Shown: positions 35,436 through 47,398, counted from the stretch's first letter. The stretch is DNA of 64,000 bases from Allium sativum (GCA_030737875.1 CM060915.1:630418786-630482785), one strand, 5' to 3'. A program made the numbers and translations. The notes: generated from the sequence alone by a model not told the origin.

Positions 35436-35750
35436 TGTTCGTACCCTTTTTTATTATGGTACATCGCATCCTTTTTGTTTCTGCTTCGATAGTTGAGACT
35501 CTGCACCTTAGTACTAGCGTAGTAGAGGATCCCATTTTATTCTCAAATCCTGTTAGGGAATCGGCTCATTTATTCATGACTCGTTTGTATTTGAGAATGT
35601 CTATGCCAAGTATTGAGTTTAGATGTAACACTTATGTTTTTGGATTATGAGTTGATTCTAGGGATGGAGTGGTTATCCAGTAAGGGTGCCATTCCCGGTT
35701 TTGAAAGGAGGGTAGTTAGACTCTTGACTTGCCTCGGTAATACCCTCGAA
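35436..35750 (+). pseudogene. Gypsy retropepsin remnant, family B
   Basis: Frame-shifted pieces follow plant Ty3/gypsy protease order: FYYGTSHPF, where the family reads F-D-S-G-T-S-H-S-F; then VSASIVETLHLSTSVVEDP; SIEFRCNTYVFG; and YELILGMEWLSSKGA in another frame. The catalytic aspartate codon now reads Tyr, and at least two frame changes occur. Function is lost. Confidence 0.75.
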
Positions 35751-36132
35751 GTCTCGTGTAACCTTTAGAGTTCTGTCATGATTAAGTTACCTAGAATCTC
35801 TTGACACATTTATTGGTAATTTTTAATTCGCTCGAGAAGTGTTCGCCGCTAAGGCGAATGGTTCATTTCGTTTACGCATGAGTTATAGAAACTCACCTTA
35901 GTAAGTACACTTGGCAACATGGTTGGCATTTGTTTATTTTCAAGAGATAATTCATTTATGTGGAACACCTTCTAGTAAGTGAATGAGATCCAAGATTAAC
36001 TAGTGAATTTTGGAGAGCTTGCATGAAACCATGAGTACGCAGTTATGTTTAAGCCGAGTATACTAGAGAAAGAATAAGTGAAAGTGGAACGAGAGGCGAC
36101 AGTGAAATGAGTTCCAACTCATATTTTGGAAA

Positions 36133-36250
36133 TAGAAATTAAGAAGCTATGAAATTGTGAAGCTAAAGACGGTCAAAGCACAATGGAATTAAGCTCAAGG
36201 AAATGCGACTTAGAAGATTGAAGACTAGACACGCGCATCATATCTCTTTT
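36133..36250 (+). pseudogene. Integrase C-terminus remnant, family B
   Basis: Pieces such as EIKKL, VKAQWN and a following Asn-Ala-Thr with acidic and basic residues align with the plant gypsy tail pattern L-R-N-x-x-I-x-x-V-K-V-x-W ... E-A-T-W-E-x-E. Stops interrupt it. The family C interior has a clearer version at 46709-46825. Confidence 0.5.
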
Positions 36251-37055
36251 TAAGAGTATATCCTGAATCCCTCTTTTCCTGTAGAGCTTACTTGCATGTT
36301 ATCTTTTAAGTATAACCTCCTGGTCCTATTCTCAATCCTAATTCTGTTGCAAAACCCCATAGGGATCATCTTTTAGTAATACATGTTAGGGCTTGATGGT
36401 GTCCGTTGGGTTGAGTAATTCTTTAGGAGTCAGCCTGATGTTGATTTCGGTCTTCGGGCTGGTTCTTAGGGAGTTCTTCTCCTAATCAGTATATATGTGA
36501 CATAGATTTCCAGTTTTGACACTGCCTAATGGGCACAAAGTTTTTACTTGCTTCTATCGTTCGACTATATCTTTAGGTAGGAAAAATTGGGTGTAAACAT
36601 GTGTTTGAGACATGTTATGGTTGATGGTTGCAAGTGGTTGCTAGTTGTTGCTCGTGGATGCATGAACACACATTAGGCACTAGATCGGCTCAATCACATC
36701 TCATATTGCATATGCATGGATGTTTATACTTGTACATAGACGAAATTGAATATGTAATCATGTGGATGTTGCATATGGATGGATGTTTGTGCACACATAT
36801 AGTGTTTATGTGACTAGGACTATTTGCATATATGTTGGATTCATGACACTAGACATATTTTGCATTAGGAAGATGTATCAGGCCTGATCATTTGCATTAG
36901 ATAAGGAACATATACACACACTTTCTGCATATGATCATACAGCATTAGAAATCTCTTAAGGACAATGGATGCCTGTGATTGATAATTGAGTAGATGGATG
37001 ATTGGATGGTAGGACACATTCTTCTTAACTTGAAGATTTCAAGACGAAATCCTTT

Positions 37056-37068
37056 AAGGAGGGGAGAA
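37056..37068 (+). other. Family B polypurine tract
   Basis: AAGGAGGGGAGAA ends exactly at the base before the 3' LTR start TGTAACAACCCG. Upstream is a GACGAAAT remnant typical of gypsy 3' interiors. Confidence 0.88.
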
Positions 37069-37090
37069 TGTAACAACCCGAATTTTAATA

Positions 37091-37450
37091 ACATGTTGAA
37101 ACTAGAAAACAGGGTATAATTAAATTTAAAAATAAGAATCAAGGGAAACGGGTTGTGCCATTGCGTTCGTCTCAAAATTCTACATGGAAACGAGTCCGAG
37201 TTTTCGAAAAACGGATTCTGTATGAGGGAGACATGACCCTCCAAAGTTTCAGGAATTTTCAGAAACCAAAACATGTTGAAACTAGAAAACAGGGTATAAT
37301 TAAATTTAAAAATAAGAATCAAGGGAAACGGGTTGTGCCATTGCGTTCGTCTCGAAATTCTGCATGGAAACGAGTCCGAGTTTCCAAAAACGGATTCTGT
37401 ATGAGGGAGACATGACCCTCCAAAGTTTCAGGAATTTTCAGAAACCAAAA
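37091..37450 (+). repeat. 180-bp tandem duplication in the B 3' LTR
   Basis: Two copies begin ACATGTTGAAACTAGAAAAC at 37091 and 37271 and differ by a few bases. The 5' LTR has a single copy, so the duplication arose after or during the last transposition. Confidence 0.92.
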
Positions 37451-37514
37451 CAGCTCAAAATTCGAATTCGAACCCAAAAGCGGGCTGGGCGGGATTTTCC
37501 CGCCCAGGGCCCAG

Positions 37515-37640
37515 GTCGACTGGGTGGTCGACTGGGTAGTCGACCTCCCCCCGACAAGGTCGACTGGGTGGTCGACTGGGTAGTCGACCTTCCCCTGACC
37601 AGGTCGACTGGGTAGTCGACCTGGGGGTCGACCTGCCCCG
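37515..37640. promoter_or_regulatory. Expanded GTCGAC palindrome cluster, B 3' LTR
   Basis: About nine GTCGAC sites lie within 125 bp, in repeated modules of GGTCGACTGGGTGGTCGACT and TAGTCGACCT. The 5' LTR has fewer, so the number of modules differs between the two LTRs of one element. TATATAAA follows at 37715. Confidence 0.6.
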
Positions 37641-39235
37641 AATTTCCAGATCCAAGGCTGAGTTCATTTCTCCGTATCTAGACCGATTTCTGGACCAAAT
37701 TGTTACTCTAAACCTATATAAACAGCCCCTAGCCTCATTCTCTCTACACCATTTCATTCTGTCCTTATGCTACCTTTGTGAAAATCAAAATGATATTATT
37801 TAAATTAAAAGAGACTACTTCTTCTTCGTCAAGACAACATCTAGGAATTGCAAATTGGGGGTTTTCAACTAGAACAAGACTAAACAAATAGAGATTCAAC
37901 AACTGCAATAACCGTTTCCAGAATCAAATCTCTGCACTCTAATTCTAAATCCACGCTCTGTAAGTTCTAGTTACTTTGAGATTGAAACTTGTTAAATTTA
38001 ATATGGACATGGAATAAAATGAAATTGGACCTAAGCTTGATTATCTATTTGGATCTGTTCTTGTCTTTTCTTGAATCTATGATTTTGGGTTATTTCTTAT
38101 TGATGGAATCATGCCCATTCATGATGTTAGACCTAGTTTATTATTCAAATGCTAGATTGTAAAATGAATTCTTGGATCTTGACTTGATGATAAGACTTGT
38201 TAATTCAGTTTTCACCCAATCCTCTCTTGAATCTTGAATTTGGGAATATTGCTATGAAATTAGTTTGGACTTATCCATGTTATCAATTGGAATTAGACCC
38301 ATGTATGATAATTAATTTATACCTATTCTTAGACCTTGACTTTTGGAATACTGCTATGAAAATTAACTTGGGCCTATTCATGTTGTAAATCAAATATTAT
38401 CACGCCTATGGCATTGAAACTATTGTTAATGGCCAAAGACTATGCCTATGCCTATAACTGAGAGCATAAGACTATTGCCTATGACTATGACAAGGACAAT
38501 TGTGGTTAATCACCTATGACTCGTGACTATGAATTACTGCCTATGATTATGAACAGAAGACTATTGTCTATGACCATGACCTTGAAACTATTATATTTAA
38601 TTGCCTATGACTATTTAGGGTAGTTGACTAGAACTATTTTGGATAATTCATGACTATTGTGATAAATCTCTTATGATTCACTACGACTATAACTATTGTG
38701 GCCAATTGACTATTACAGTTGATTGTTCATAACACTATAGTTGAAAATCATGTTATACACCAAGACCATTGATCCATTATCCTTGTATTTGGCTTGCTTT
38801 TGCATGCCTATTCTTTTATGTCAATTTTTATCATGACTATCACCTTATTATGCCAGATTTGAAAAAAGCATGTTATTCTCTATATGCCAGTGATGTTGTA
38901 ACCAATTATCCCAAGCTATATCATGCCAGATTTATCACCTTGTACTCGTTCTTTTGCCTATCATAGTTGGGATGTTATTCCCTTTTATTTTGAACCTGGA
39001 CCTACTTGTAATTTAGATCGATTTACGTTTACATGCGATGGGGATACGAATTAGGTAGGTTAGACAAACATGATTTGGTTATGAATATGAATCATGAACT
39101 TGATAATAGGCATAAGTGGAAACCCGAAAACTTGATATGAGAACTTGACATGAAACTCGCTTAGAAACTTGATACGAACTTGACATGAAAATTGAACATG
39201 GACATGAAACTTAGAATGAACTTGAAAATTGCCAA

Positions 39236-39436
39236 CTCGAGGTTGGGTTGAGTTTATAGTGTAATTCTGCCCGGAACCGCCCGGCAAATCCAGTTACTGC
39301 AAACAATAGGATCCAATGTGGGTAGTTGGTCATATCGCACTTGAAAACCCGAGGTCAGACTGAGTTGTGGTGTAATTCTGCCCGGAACTGCCCGGCATAT
39401 CCAGTGACCACAACAACAGGTCTGATGTGAGAGGTT
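39236..39436 (+). repeat. Two-hairpin structured block, B 3' LTR
   Basis: Second copy of the block at 32954. Loops here read TGCCCGGAACCGCCCGGCA and TGCCCGGAACTGCCCGGCA, in which the two CCGG blocks are self-complementary. Outer arms TCAGAC/GTCTGA and GTTGTGGT are again present. Confidence 0.8.
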
Positions 39437-39463
39437 GGGTACATTAATGAACTAATGCCACAT

Positions 39464-39970
39464 GATAGGGTTAAGTGATCATGAGCCACTTGAATATACT
39501 TAACCAGTTTGACATGATGACTTGATAGGGTTAAGTCATGAACCGCTTGAATATACTTAACCAATTTGACACGATGATTTGACAGGGTTAAGTCATGAAC
39601 CGCTTGAATATACTTAACCAATTTGACATGATGACTTGACAGGGTTAAGTCATGAACCGCTTGAATATACTTAACCAATTTGACACGATGAATTGATAGG
39701 GTTAAGTCATGAACCGCTTGAATATACTTAACCAATTTGACACGATGATTTGATAGGGTTAAGTCATAAACCGCTTGAATATACTTAACCAATTTGACAC
39801 ATGATTCGTAGGGCTAAGTCATGAACTCGAACGACAACACTTAGCCAATTTGACATGACACATAGGCGGGTTAAGTCACGAACTTGAATGACAACACTTA
39901 ACCAACTTGACATGCCAGACTGATGGGGTTAAGTCTCGAATTTAAATGACAACACTTAACCTACTGGACG
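39464..39970 (+). repeat. 57-bp tandem hairpin array, B 3' LTR (about 9 units)
   Basis: Same unit as at 33177. The matched-change unit GGCTAAGT/ACTTAGCC is at 39812-39846. Confidence 0.88.
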
Positions 39971-41286
39971 GAAACCCTAGTTATGCGGTCCTTTTCAGCA
40001 GTAACCCACTAGATGTATCACGGTACCCTGGAACTAGGCAGGGTGGGGCACGATTACTGGGCTGATTGTAAGCGACCAGAACGACGGCTGAGTTGGTGCG
40101 CATTGTAGGTTCAGGCGAACTATGGTCGTGAACGTAGTCCGGAGTCGAAAAAGCAGGCATTGGGCACCAGTAGATTTACACTGTGCGTGCTTGATTCGTG
40201 TCGGTGGTTGGCACCCTAGGGCTTGATACACCTTATGGTGGACCTAGCATAGGAAACTACATTCGTGATAGGGTCGTAAGGCACAGACACATGATGAGCT
40301 AGGACTTGTAGGGAGTCGATCGATTAATAGATCGTTACGTGGAAAAAAAAGGGTGTTGTTCGTTAGGTATCATAATCCCTAGTGGTCCTAGGTGGCATAA
40401 ACCCAAATCGATTCTAGAAAACGTTCAATCGGTAGCATAATCCCTAGTGGTCCTAGGTGGCATAAATCCTAGTTGAACACGCGATAGTTCATGATAAGGA
40501 AACCTAGCCAGAAAAAGGGTGACAGTCCAAACGATTTCAAGATTGGTGGCACTACGTTGAAGTAGTATAGAAATACGTGATGAAACCCGTATGATAAACG
40601 GTAAGGGACTATACATATACATGGAAAGGATGATACGGGTTGGTGTACTAGTATAGTTGGTGCAGAGAATGTTAAACATGCGATGATATACGTAGTTTAT
40701 CTGATTTGCATAGTTTATCTTGTTACAGTAGTTTATCTTGTTACCATAGTTTATCCTGTTATCTTAGTTTAACTTGCCTATCTTGTCATCATCCTTATGT
40801 TTACTTTCAGTTTATACATGTCATGTTACCTTTACTTGTTTCTATGCTTAAAGTCACTAGGACTTACCAGTCTGTATGACTGACCCATTTTGTTTCGCCT
40901 CTTTTTCTTCCGTTTCCCCCCTAGGTTCTCAGGGAGGAAACACTATGATTTAGTTTGGACTTCTTTCTGCTTCAAGATCATCATATATGGCTTGGACCTT
41001 TCTTGGCTATGGCTGCTTTACTATTTTACTTGGGGAATGATTTATGACCATGGTTTTATGCTTCTTTACTATTGCAAGACAGATTTCTATGTAATGGATT
41101 TAATGGCATTTTGATGTAAAAAGGCTTTAGACCATTCTAGATTTTTAAAGCAATAAAATTTGGTTCTTCTTCCGCTGTTTTATATGTTCTGTCTTGTAAT
41201 ATTTCTGTGTATGTTTACCTAGATAATGCTCCACCAAAGCTAGTGCATTCCCTTTGTGAGTGACCCTAGCGGAGGTGGGGTGTACA

Positions 41287-41291
41287 AGTTA
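41287..41291 (+). repeat. Target site duplication of family B, right copy (AGTTA)
   Basis: It follows the B LTR terminus and continues into the C LTR sequence ATTCTAAATGTGGGAATTAA. Confidence 0.8.
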
Positions 41292-41513
41292 ATTCTAAAT
41301 GTGGGAATTAAGGGAAACGTGTTAAGCCGTTGCGATCGTCTCGGAGTTCTGCTTGAGATAGAGTCCGAGTTTGCGTAAATCAGACTCCGTATGAATGAGT
41401 TATGGCCTTCCGAAGTTTTAGAATTCAGTTTAAAATTCGAAACAGTTCAAAACGAAGTTCAAAATTTGAAAAATAAGCTCAAACTGGGCAGGAAAATTCC
41501 CGCCCAGGGACCA

Positions 41514-41590
41514 GGTCGACCACAGGGTCGACCATGGTGTCGACCTGGTCACACCCAGGTCGACCATAGTGTCGACCTGGGTGTCGACCT
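41514..41590. promoter_or_regulatory. GTCGAC palindrome cluster, C first LTR
   Basis: Six or so copies of GGTCGACC or GTGTCGACCTGG in alternating sense, upstream of TATAAAAA at 41761-41768. The matching cluster in the second LTR is at 47680-47760. Confidence 0.5.
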
Positions 41591-43145
41591 GCCAGTCAAC
41601 CTACCTGGTCGACCTGGCTGGCTGGGTCTGGCTCTGGCTCGAACTTCTGGGCCTGGTTTTGTCACGGGGCTGAGTTGTCTTCTTTTGATTGGCTTCTCTT
41701 TAGAACGGATGGTTTTGATTAACCCTGGCTTCATCGACGGCTCTAATTAACTTGCAACTCTATAAAAACACCCTAGGTCTCCAACTAAAATTCACACAAA
41801 AATAAGAAATTGAGCCGCCATGATGTCAGAAGAAAACTAAGGAGAGCCTCCGCTTGAAAAGAGACGAACAACAAATCAACTCAAGCTAATTCAAATTTGA
41901 GATTAAAGCTACTAATAAAATCAAAACAACCATGTCTACACAAAGGAACGCATCTCAATTTCAGAACCTCAGATCTCAGAAAACAAGACCGTCTTGCGTT
42001 GTAAGTATAGTGGCTCTTTAGATGGGAATGCGATTAAGACATGATTTGTTGTAAATTGTAATATGGAATTATATCAGTATTAACGATGTTGTTTTATATT
42101 TGTTATTTGTGATAATTTGAATGATTGTGGTGATTGAATCTTTTATGTATTGTGAATCAAACAATCAACACCTTATGCGAATTTTATGTATACAGTTAGA
42201 TCTAAATATATGCTTATTCAAGATATAGGTTGCAAGTTAGATTTACACAAATAGTTATATCATTCATGTAGGCTCTATGTATATATGTTTAAACCAATTG
42301 TGCCTACATGACTAGAATAGATCTATATTCACATGTTTTTATGTAAGTGAGAACTTATAATCGGATCCATGTCAAGATCCGTTTAGGATTCATATGAAAG
42401 TTTATTGTTAGATCTATGTTTATACATATGTGTTGCAAGTTCACACCGTTAAGCGATTGTCAAAGTTATACATATAGTTTTGTCTTACGCCAGTTTTATG
42501 TTTGAGGTTATGTCTAGACCTATGCATTAACATGTTATACCATGTTTTAGTGGATTCATATGACACCTATTAGGTTAAACTATATTATACCGTTATGTTA
42601 GGCTAAAACTGTATGATTCATGTGACAGCTATTTAACTAGGCCTAATATTTATATGCAAGTTTGTGGCATGTTATGCAATGTTATGATATTCATGTCAAT
42701 TATTTTGCAAGTTCACACCTATGATATTCATGTTGATTATTTTGCAAGTTCACACCTATGATGTTCATAATGACTACGTCGAGAATGCCAAGTTTACACC
42801 TATGACATGTTAATGTTAATGAATTAGTTTTATGCCAATTTTGTGTATGCTAAATTAGGCTAAGTTTTTAGCCTAATGTTATATGTCAAAATCATGCGGA
42901 CGGAAAATTAGTCTAAGATTGTTAGCCTAATATTTAGGCGCGGTAACGTTGGGTAAAATTGGTAATTATAGGAAACTTGATGTAAGTAGGTTAAAAATCA
43001 CATAGGTGACTTATGGCATGAAACGGTTTAAATTATATACCTAAATTAATGAACTTGATTAGAAATAAATTTGGGCAATGACATGAATTCTGGATAATTT
43101 ACATAAATAAAATGTAAATTTAGACAATACGAATATGCTTAACCC

Positions 43146-43340
43146 GAGGTTGGATTGAGTTGTGATGTAAACCTGTCCGAACCCGCCCAGCTGTCCAGTA
43201 ATCACAACGATACCTATCCAACGTGAGAGGTTAAGGCATTGAGCCCAATAAAGACCCGAGGTTAGACTGAGTTGTGGCGTAAGACTGCCCGGAACCGACC
43301 GACATATAGGCAGCCACAACAATACCTGTCTACTGTGAGT
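43146..43340 (+). repeat. Two-hairpin structured block, C first LTR
   Basis: Copy 1 pairs TTGGAT/ATCCAA (43150-43155/43216-43221) and GTTGTGAT/ATCACAAC (43159-43166/43201-43208). Copy 2 pairs TAGAC/GTCTA (43263-43267/43328-43332) and GTTGTGGC/GCCACAAC (43271-43278/43313-43320). The two copies differ in both arms at the same stem positions. Confidence 0.85.
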
Positions 43341-43383
43341 GGTTGGTGCTTTAATAAGACATTTAAAGCTAAGTTAGGATTGG

Positions 43384-44010
43384 TAGGGTTAAGTTAACTA
43401 AAACACTTAACCAACTCAACTTATTAACTAGACTAGAGGGTGAGGTTAAGTAAATTCAGGACACTTAACCGTTATAACCTGATAATTAGATAAGTGGGTG
43501 AGGTTAAGTAAATTTAGAATACTTAACCATTATAACACATTAGCTAGATAAGTGGGTAAGGTTAAGTAAATACACTTAGCCAATTTAATATGTTAGCTGG
43601 ACTAGAGGGTAGGGTTAAGTAAACTTAGAACACTTAACCATCCTAGTGTGATAAATTGAACAGGGTTAAGTTGAAACATGAAGGGACAATACTTAACCAT
43701 TAGAACATGTTAATTAAACAGATGTTAGGGTTAAGTTAACTAAGGGAACACTTAACCGTTATAACATGTTAGTTAAAACAGATGGGCAAGGTTAGGCTAA
43801 AAGGGACACTTAACCAATACAAGATGAATGGGTAGGGTTAAGTAATAAGAAATACTTAACCAATATAACTTGGTTTGTGATAGGGTTAAGTCAACATGAA
43901 CTACTGATAACACTTAGCCAGTTTAATATGACAAAGGAATGGGTTAAGCTAACTTGAATTGACTAATGACACTTAACCAATCCAACTTGATGAGAAAGAG
44001 GGCTAAGTAG
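43384..44010 (+). repeat. GGTTAAGT/ACTTAACC hairpin array, C first LTR
   Basis: About twelve units, 45-60 bp apart, each with GGTTAAGT followed by ACTTAACC or the wobble-compatible ACTTAGCC. Unit spacing is less regular than in B, and the sequence between arms is unrelated to B. Confidence 0.82.
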
Positions 44011-45585
44011 TAAACCTTAGTTAAGAAAACGACGATTCAGGAAACTAAGTGGTAAACCTTAGTTAGGAAAACTAAGTAGTAATTCTTAGTATAACACGAG
44101 GAGGACCGAACGTCCATCTGATCTTAAAGAAGGCCCCAATGAATTGGGTTACGAAGCTCGAGGCTTCGAGGGGACGTGAGGGTACTCTTGGTATCCCTCT
44201 ATGAGGCTGCAGATTATCCTCCTGGGCTCACAGAGGTTAAGATATGCGTTAGGAGAACCAAGGGTATGCCTTGGTTGCAATATAAGGCAACCTAAAGATT
44301 AAGGTGGACCAGCGTGATTCGGCGAGACCAGTAGCCCTGTGATAGCAACTCGTCGTCTACCTACCATCTTGAGTCAATCGAGATACGTGAAGCGGAAAGG
44401 CGGAGAACTCCAACAGACCATATACTCGCTATCTAGTTATGGTTGCGGATGGCAATAGGTTAGTAGGGCATAGGGGGCCTGCGTATAGTTCTCAATTTTC
44501 AAGGTGTGCCTTTCATTAGTTGAGGGAGGGGTCAAGTGGGACCATAGCCACTGGAAAAACAGACCTTAGCATCTGCATCGGCAGATATCTGAAAGCTCCC
44601 GACCGAGTTCCATGTTTCTTAATTAGCCCTGCCACGGGACTCGGGCCGCACATATAGAGGACATGTGCAACTAGATATATAGCACGTTTACGATACAATA
44701 GGGACGTTAAGTCTAGGAACACTTATCACTCTGGGTAGTGTGTCCTAGATTAAGGGGCATCGTTCGATAGGTAGCATAATCCCAAGTTGGACCTAGGTGG
44801 AATAAACCCTGAATCCGAGAAGCGTTCAATAGGTAACATAAACCCTAGTTGGATCTAGGTCGTGTAAACCCTGGTTAAGTCTAAAAAGCGCTCGATAAGG
44901 AAACCCTAGATTAGATCTAGGTAATAAATAATAGATGTACACCTAAAGACAACTGCAATTACAGGGATTGGGATCACGTTATCATCTTTATACAGATTAC
45001 TAGTTGGGATACTAGTTAGGTCGTGCAGAGATATAGAATGGGGTGTGATAGTATATTCAGTTTAAACTGTCTTGCTTTGGTTTATATTAGTCTGTTATTC
45101 TGGTACTGTCCCATTTTCCATTTTACTCCTGTCATGAACTTTATCATGTTCGCATGCTAAAAGCCACTAGACTTACTCAGGCTTTATGTATGACTATATT
45201 TTTCTTTCGTCTTCTTTTCTTCCGTTCCCCCCCCAAGGTAGTCAAGGAGGGAATAACTCTGCTTAGTATGGACTGTTACTCTTTCCAAGCTTGAAGACTC
45301 TTGGATATATCGCTTCAAACTCTCTTTTTCGCTGCTATGGCTGGCTTATACTACATTGGGGAATATAAATGTTATTTTATGCTTCTTTATTTTATGTAAG
45401 ACAGATACTCTGGTATTGGAAAACAATTGTTGTACAAACTATTTTATCAATAAAGTAAAGTTTTATTTTTCGCTATTTTAAATTTTTCTGTCTTGTAATT
45501 TATCTGCATCTTTTACCTATAATGCTCCACCGAACTTAGTGCATTCCCTTTGTGAGTGACACTAACGGATATGGGGTGTTACACG

Positions 45586-45597
45586 TGGTATCTGAGC
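45586..45597 (+). other. Family C primer binding site (tRNA-Met, one mismatch)
   Basis: TGGTATCTGAGC differs at one base from the TGGTATCAGAGC used by A, B and D. Confidence 0.85.
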
Positions 45598-46217
45598 TGA
45601 AGTTTACCGGATCAGATAAAAGATTTGAAAAATTATTTTCAGAACGGGTTTAAAAGAAGCATTTTCAAAAGAAAAGTTTTGTTTTAAAGGCATATTCCCC
45701 AAAGCCATATGCATTATCTTTTGATTCTCTGTTTGAGTCCTTGTTTCCTTCTTTCTTGAGTCTCTGGGGCTTCTGGCTTTCTGGGAGGTAACCTCATCGA
45801 AGGGCGAAGTAGTGCACGACTTCCATCTATAGCCGTAATAGTTTCACATGCGGCTATTTTTCTTTCAAGCTTTGTAGGGTTTTCTGTACGACGGAGGCAG
45901 CTTTCGAGAGATTTGTCAACATAATTACACAAGGAAGAGGATGAGGAGTTTGGCCAAGGGGCACAACCCAAGGATGAGGAATTCATGGATATGGACTTGG
46001 CTCACGAAGGAGGAAGGAATTATAAAACCTAAGACAAGAGGAAGTAGCTTTTCTATGGTATAATAGGGCATATAATTAAGGACAAGGGCAAGGACAACGG
46101 AAAGGATTTTCAGGAGGACGAGTGCGTGCTTTTACCACAAGAATACCTGGGAGAAAGATAGTAAAAGTCTCCATTGGAAAAGTTTAGCTTTTCATTTGAT
46201 CAACCTATTAGTACTCT

Positions 46218-46440
46218 TTAGATCTTAGCGCTTCACATTCGTTTATACCTGCTTCCATAGTTGAGTCTCTGCACATAGGTACTTGTATAGTAGAAGATCC
46301 CAATTAGTCTCAGATCCAAATTGGTGGTTCGGCCCGTTTACCTTTGGTTTGTAGGGATTTGAGAACGGCCACATTAAGTGTTGAGTTTAAGCGTAATGTT
46401 TTGGTTCCATGGGCTATGAGTTGATCGTAGGCGTGGGTTG
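46218..46440 (+). pseudogene. Gypsy retropepsin remnant, family C
   Basis: The frame from 46218 reads LDLSASHSFIPASIVESLHI, where the family has D-S-G-A-S-H-S-F. The catalytic Asp codon survives (46221-46223) but the Ser-Gly after it is changed. After frame changes, VEFKRNV and GYELIVGVGWLAS follow, matching the flap and C-terminal motif I-L-G-M-D-W-L. Confidence 0.75.
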
Positions 46441-46708
46441 GTTGGCTAGTAATTCTGAAAGTTAGACTTTTTAACTTGCCTTGGAAATACCCTCAAGATT
46501 ACGTGATCCTAAAAGGATCAGTTAGGCTTAGCTATCTAGAATCGCTTAATACATTTATCGATGATTTGCAATCCGTTAGAATAGTCCATGAGTACGCAGA
46601 TGTTTTGATTAGGTTAGGGGTTTACCCCTAAAACGCGGGATAGATTTCCGCATATATCCAATTGACAATGAAAAGCCAGCTATCCGATCAACAACAGTTT
46701 TGGAAATG

Positions 46709-46825
46709 GAGGTCAAGAAGCTTCACAATCGTGAAGATTAACTAGATAAGGTACGGTACAGAGAAGCTCAAGAAGATGCGACTTAGAAGACTGAAGACTA
46801 GATACGTGTATCATACCCTTTTTTC
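46709..46825 (+). pseudogene. Integrase C-terminus remnant, family C
   Basis: Reads EVKKLHNR, then KVRYREAQEDAT, stop, KTEDQIRVSYPFF. This fits the plant gypsy integrase tail L-R-N-x-x-I-x-L-V-K-V-x-W ... E-E-A-T-W-E-x-E-D-x-M-R-x-x-Y-P-x-L-F. It is broken by at least two stops. The lineage is probably Tekay/Del-like, which is inference. Confidence 0.65.
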
Positions 46826-47398
46826 TTAAGGGTATATCCTTTCTCTAGGAGTTTTATGCCTACTTGTTTCTAGCTTTTAAGGTATATCCTCTTGGACGTA
46901 TCATCGATGCTTAGGCAGAAGCCAATGGATGTAAACGTGTATTTGAAACATGTATTTGAAACATGTTATGATTGATGGTTGCAAGTGGTAGCTCGTGGAT
47001 GCATATACACACCATATGCGCTAGAACGACTTAGTCACATTCGTATTGCATTCGCATATATGTATTTGCTTAACGGATTTAACTTGATATGTTATCATAT
47101 GGGTGTTGCATATGAATGAATGGCTATGCACACATGTAGTATATATATAACTAGGGATGGTTGCATACATGATTGGACGCATGTCACAGACATAATTCAC
47201 ATTAAGGAGGTCAACTGAATCAGTAGACCACCTGATTTTGCATTAGATAAAGACATATACACACACTATGCATATGAAAGCATTTAAAAATCTTTTTAAG
47301 GACAATGAATGGCTGTGATTGAATGGTTGAGTAGATGGGTGATTGGGTGGTAGGACACATTCTTCCTAACTTGAAGATTTTGGGGACGAAATCCTTTT

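Larger units (their letters stand above)
35057..37068 (+). pseudogene. Family B interior with gypsy gag-pol remnants
   Basis: About 2.0 kb between the LTRs. A protease remnant lies at 35436-35750 and integrase C-terminus-like sequence at 36133-36250. RT and the integrase core are absent. The conserved block shared with Z and D sits at 36435. A pair of TGGATGTT-type repeats (36700-36800) and a purine tract follow. Nothing intact can be translated. Confidence 0.8.
31016..41286 (+). mobile_element. Family B: long-LTR, gypsy-derived non-autonomous retrotransposon nested in C
   Basis: B has a 4,041-bp LTR (31016-35056), a 2,012-bp interior and a 4,218-bp LTR (37069-41286), in plus orientation with a tRNA-Met primer site at 35059. 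The interior keeps only scraps of gypsy protease and integrase C-terminus. LTRs start TGTAACAACCCG; the left copy ends GGGGTGTTACA and the right copy GGGGTGTACA (one base lost). Confidence 0.9.
37069..41286 (+). repeat. Family B 3' LTR
   Basis: Matches the 5' LTR but is 177 bp longer, because of a 180-bp tandem duplication near its start (37091-37450), extra GTCGAC palindrome units (37515-37640) and about one fewer 57-bp array unit (39464-39970). The two-hairpin block is at 39236-39436, TATA at 37715 and AATAAA at 41152. The last bases read GGGGTGTACA. Confidence 0.9.
41292..45583 (+). repeat. Family C first LTR, main part
   Basis: Continues the C LTR after the B insertion and ends ATGGGGTGTTACA at 45583. 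The order of parts mirrors B: a near-palindrome (about 41484), GTCGAC cluster (41514-41590), TATA (41761), two-hairpin block (43146-43340), GGTTAAGT array (43384-44010), GTAGCATAATCCC-type repeats (44765-44900), AATAAA (45449) and the same end CTTTGTGAGTGAC. B and C are therefore sister families, although most of the sequence between landmarks differs. Confidence 0.9.

Noticed and set aside
43384..44010. GGGTTAAGT repeats as telomere-like sequence
   Set aside because: The plant telomere unit is TTTAGGG. Here the repeats are 45-60 bp apart and paired with ACTTAACC arms.
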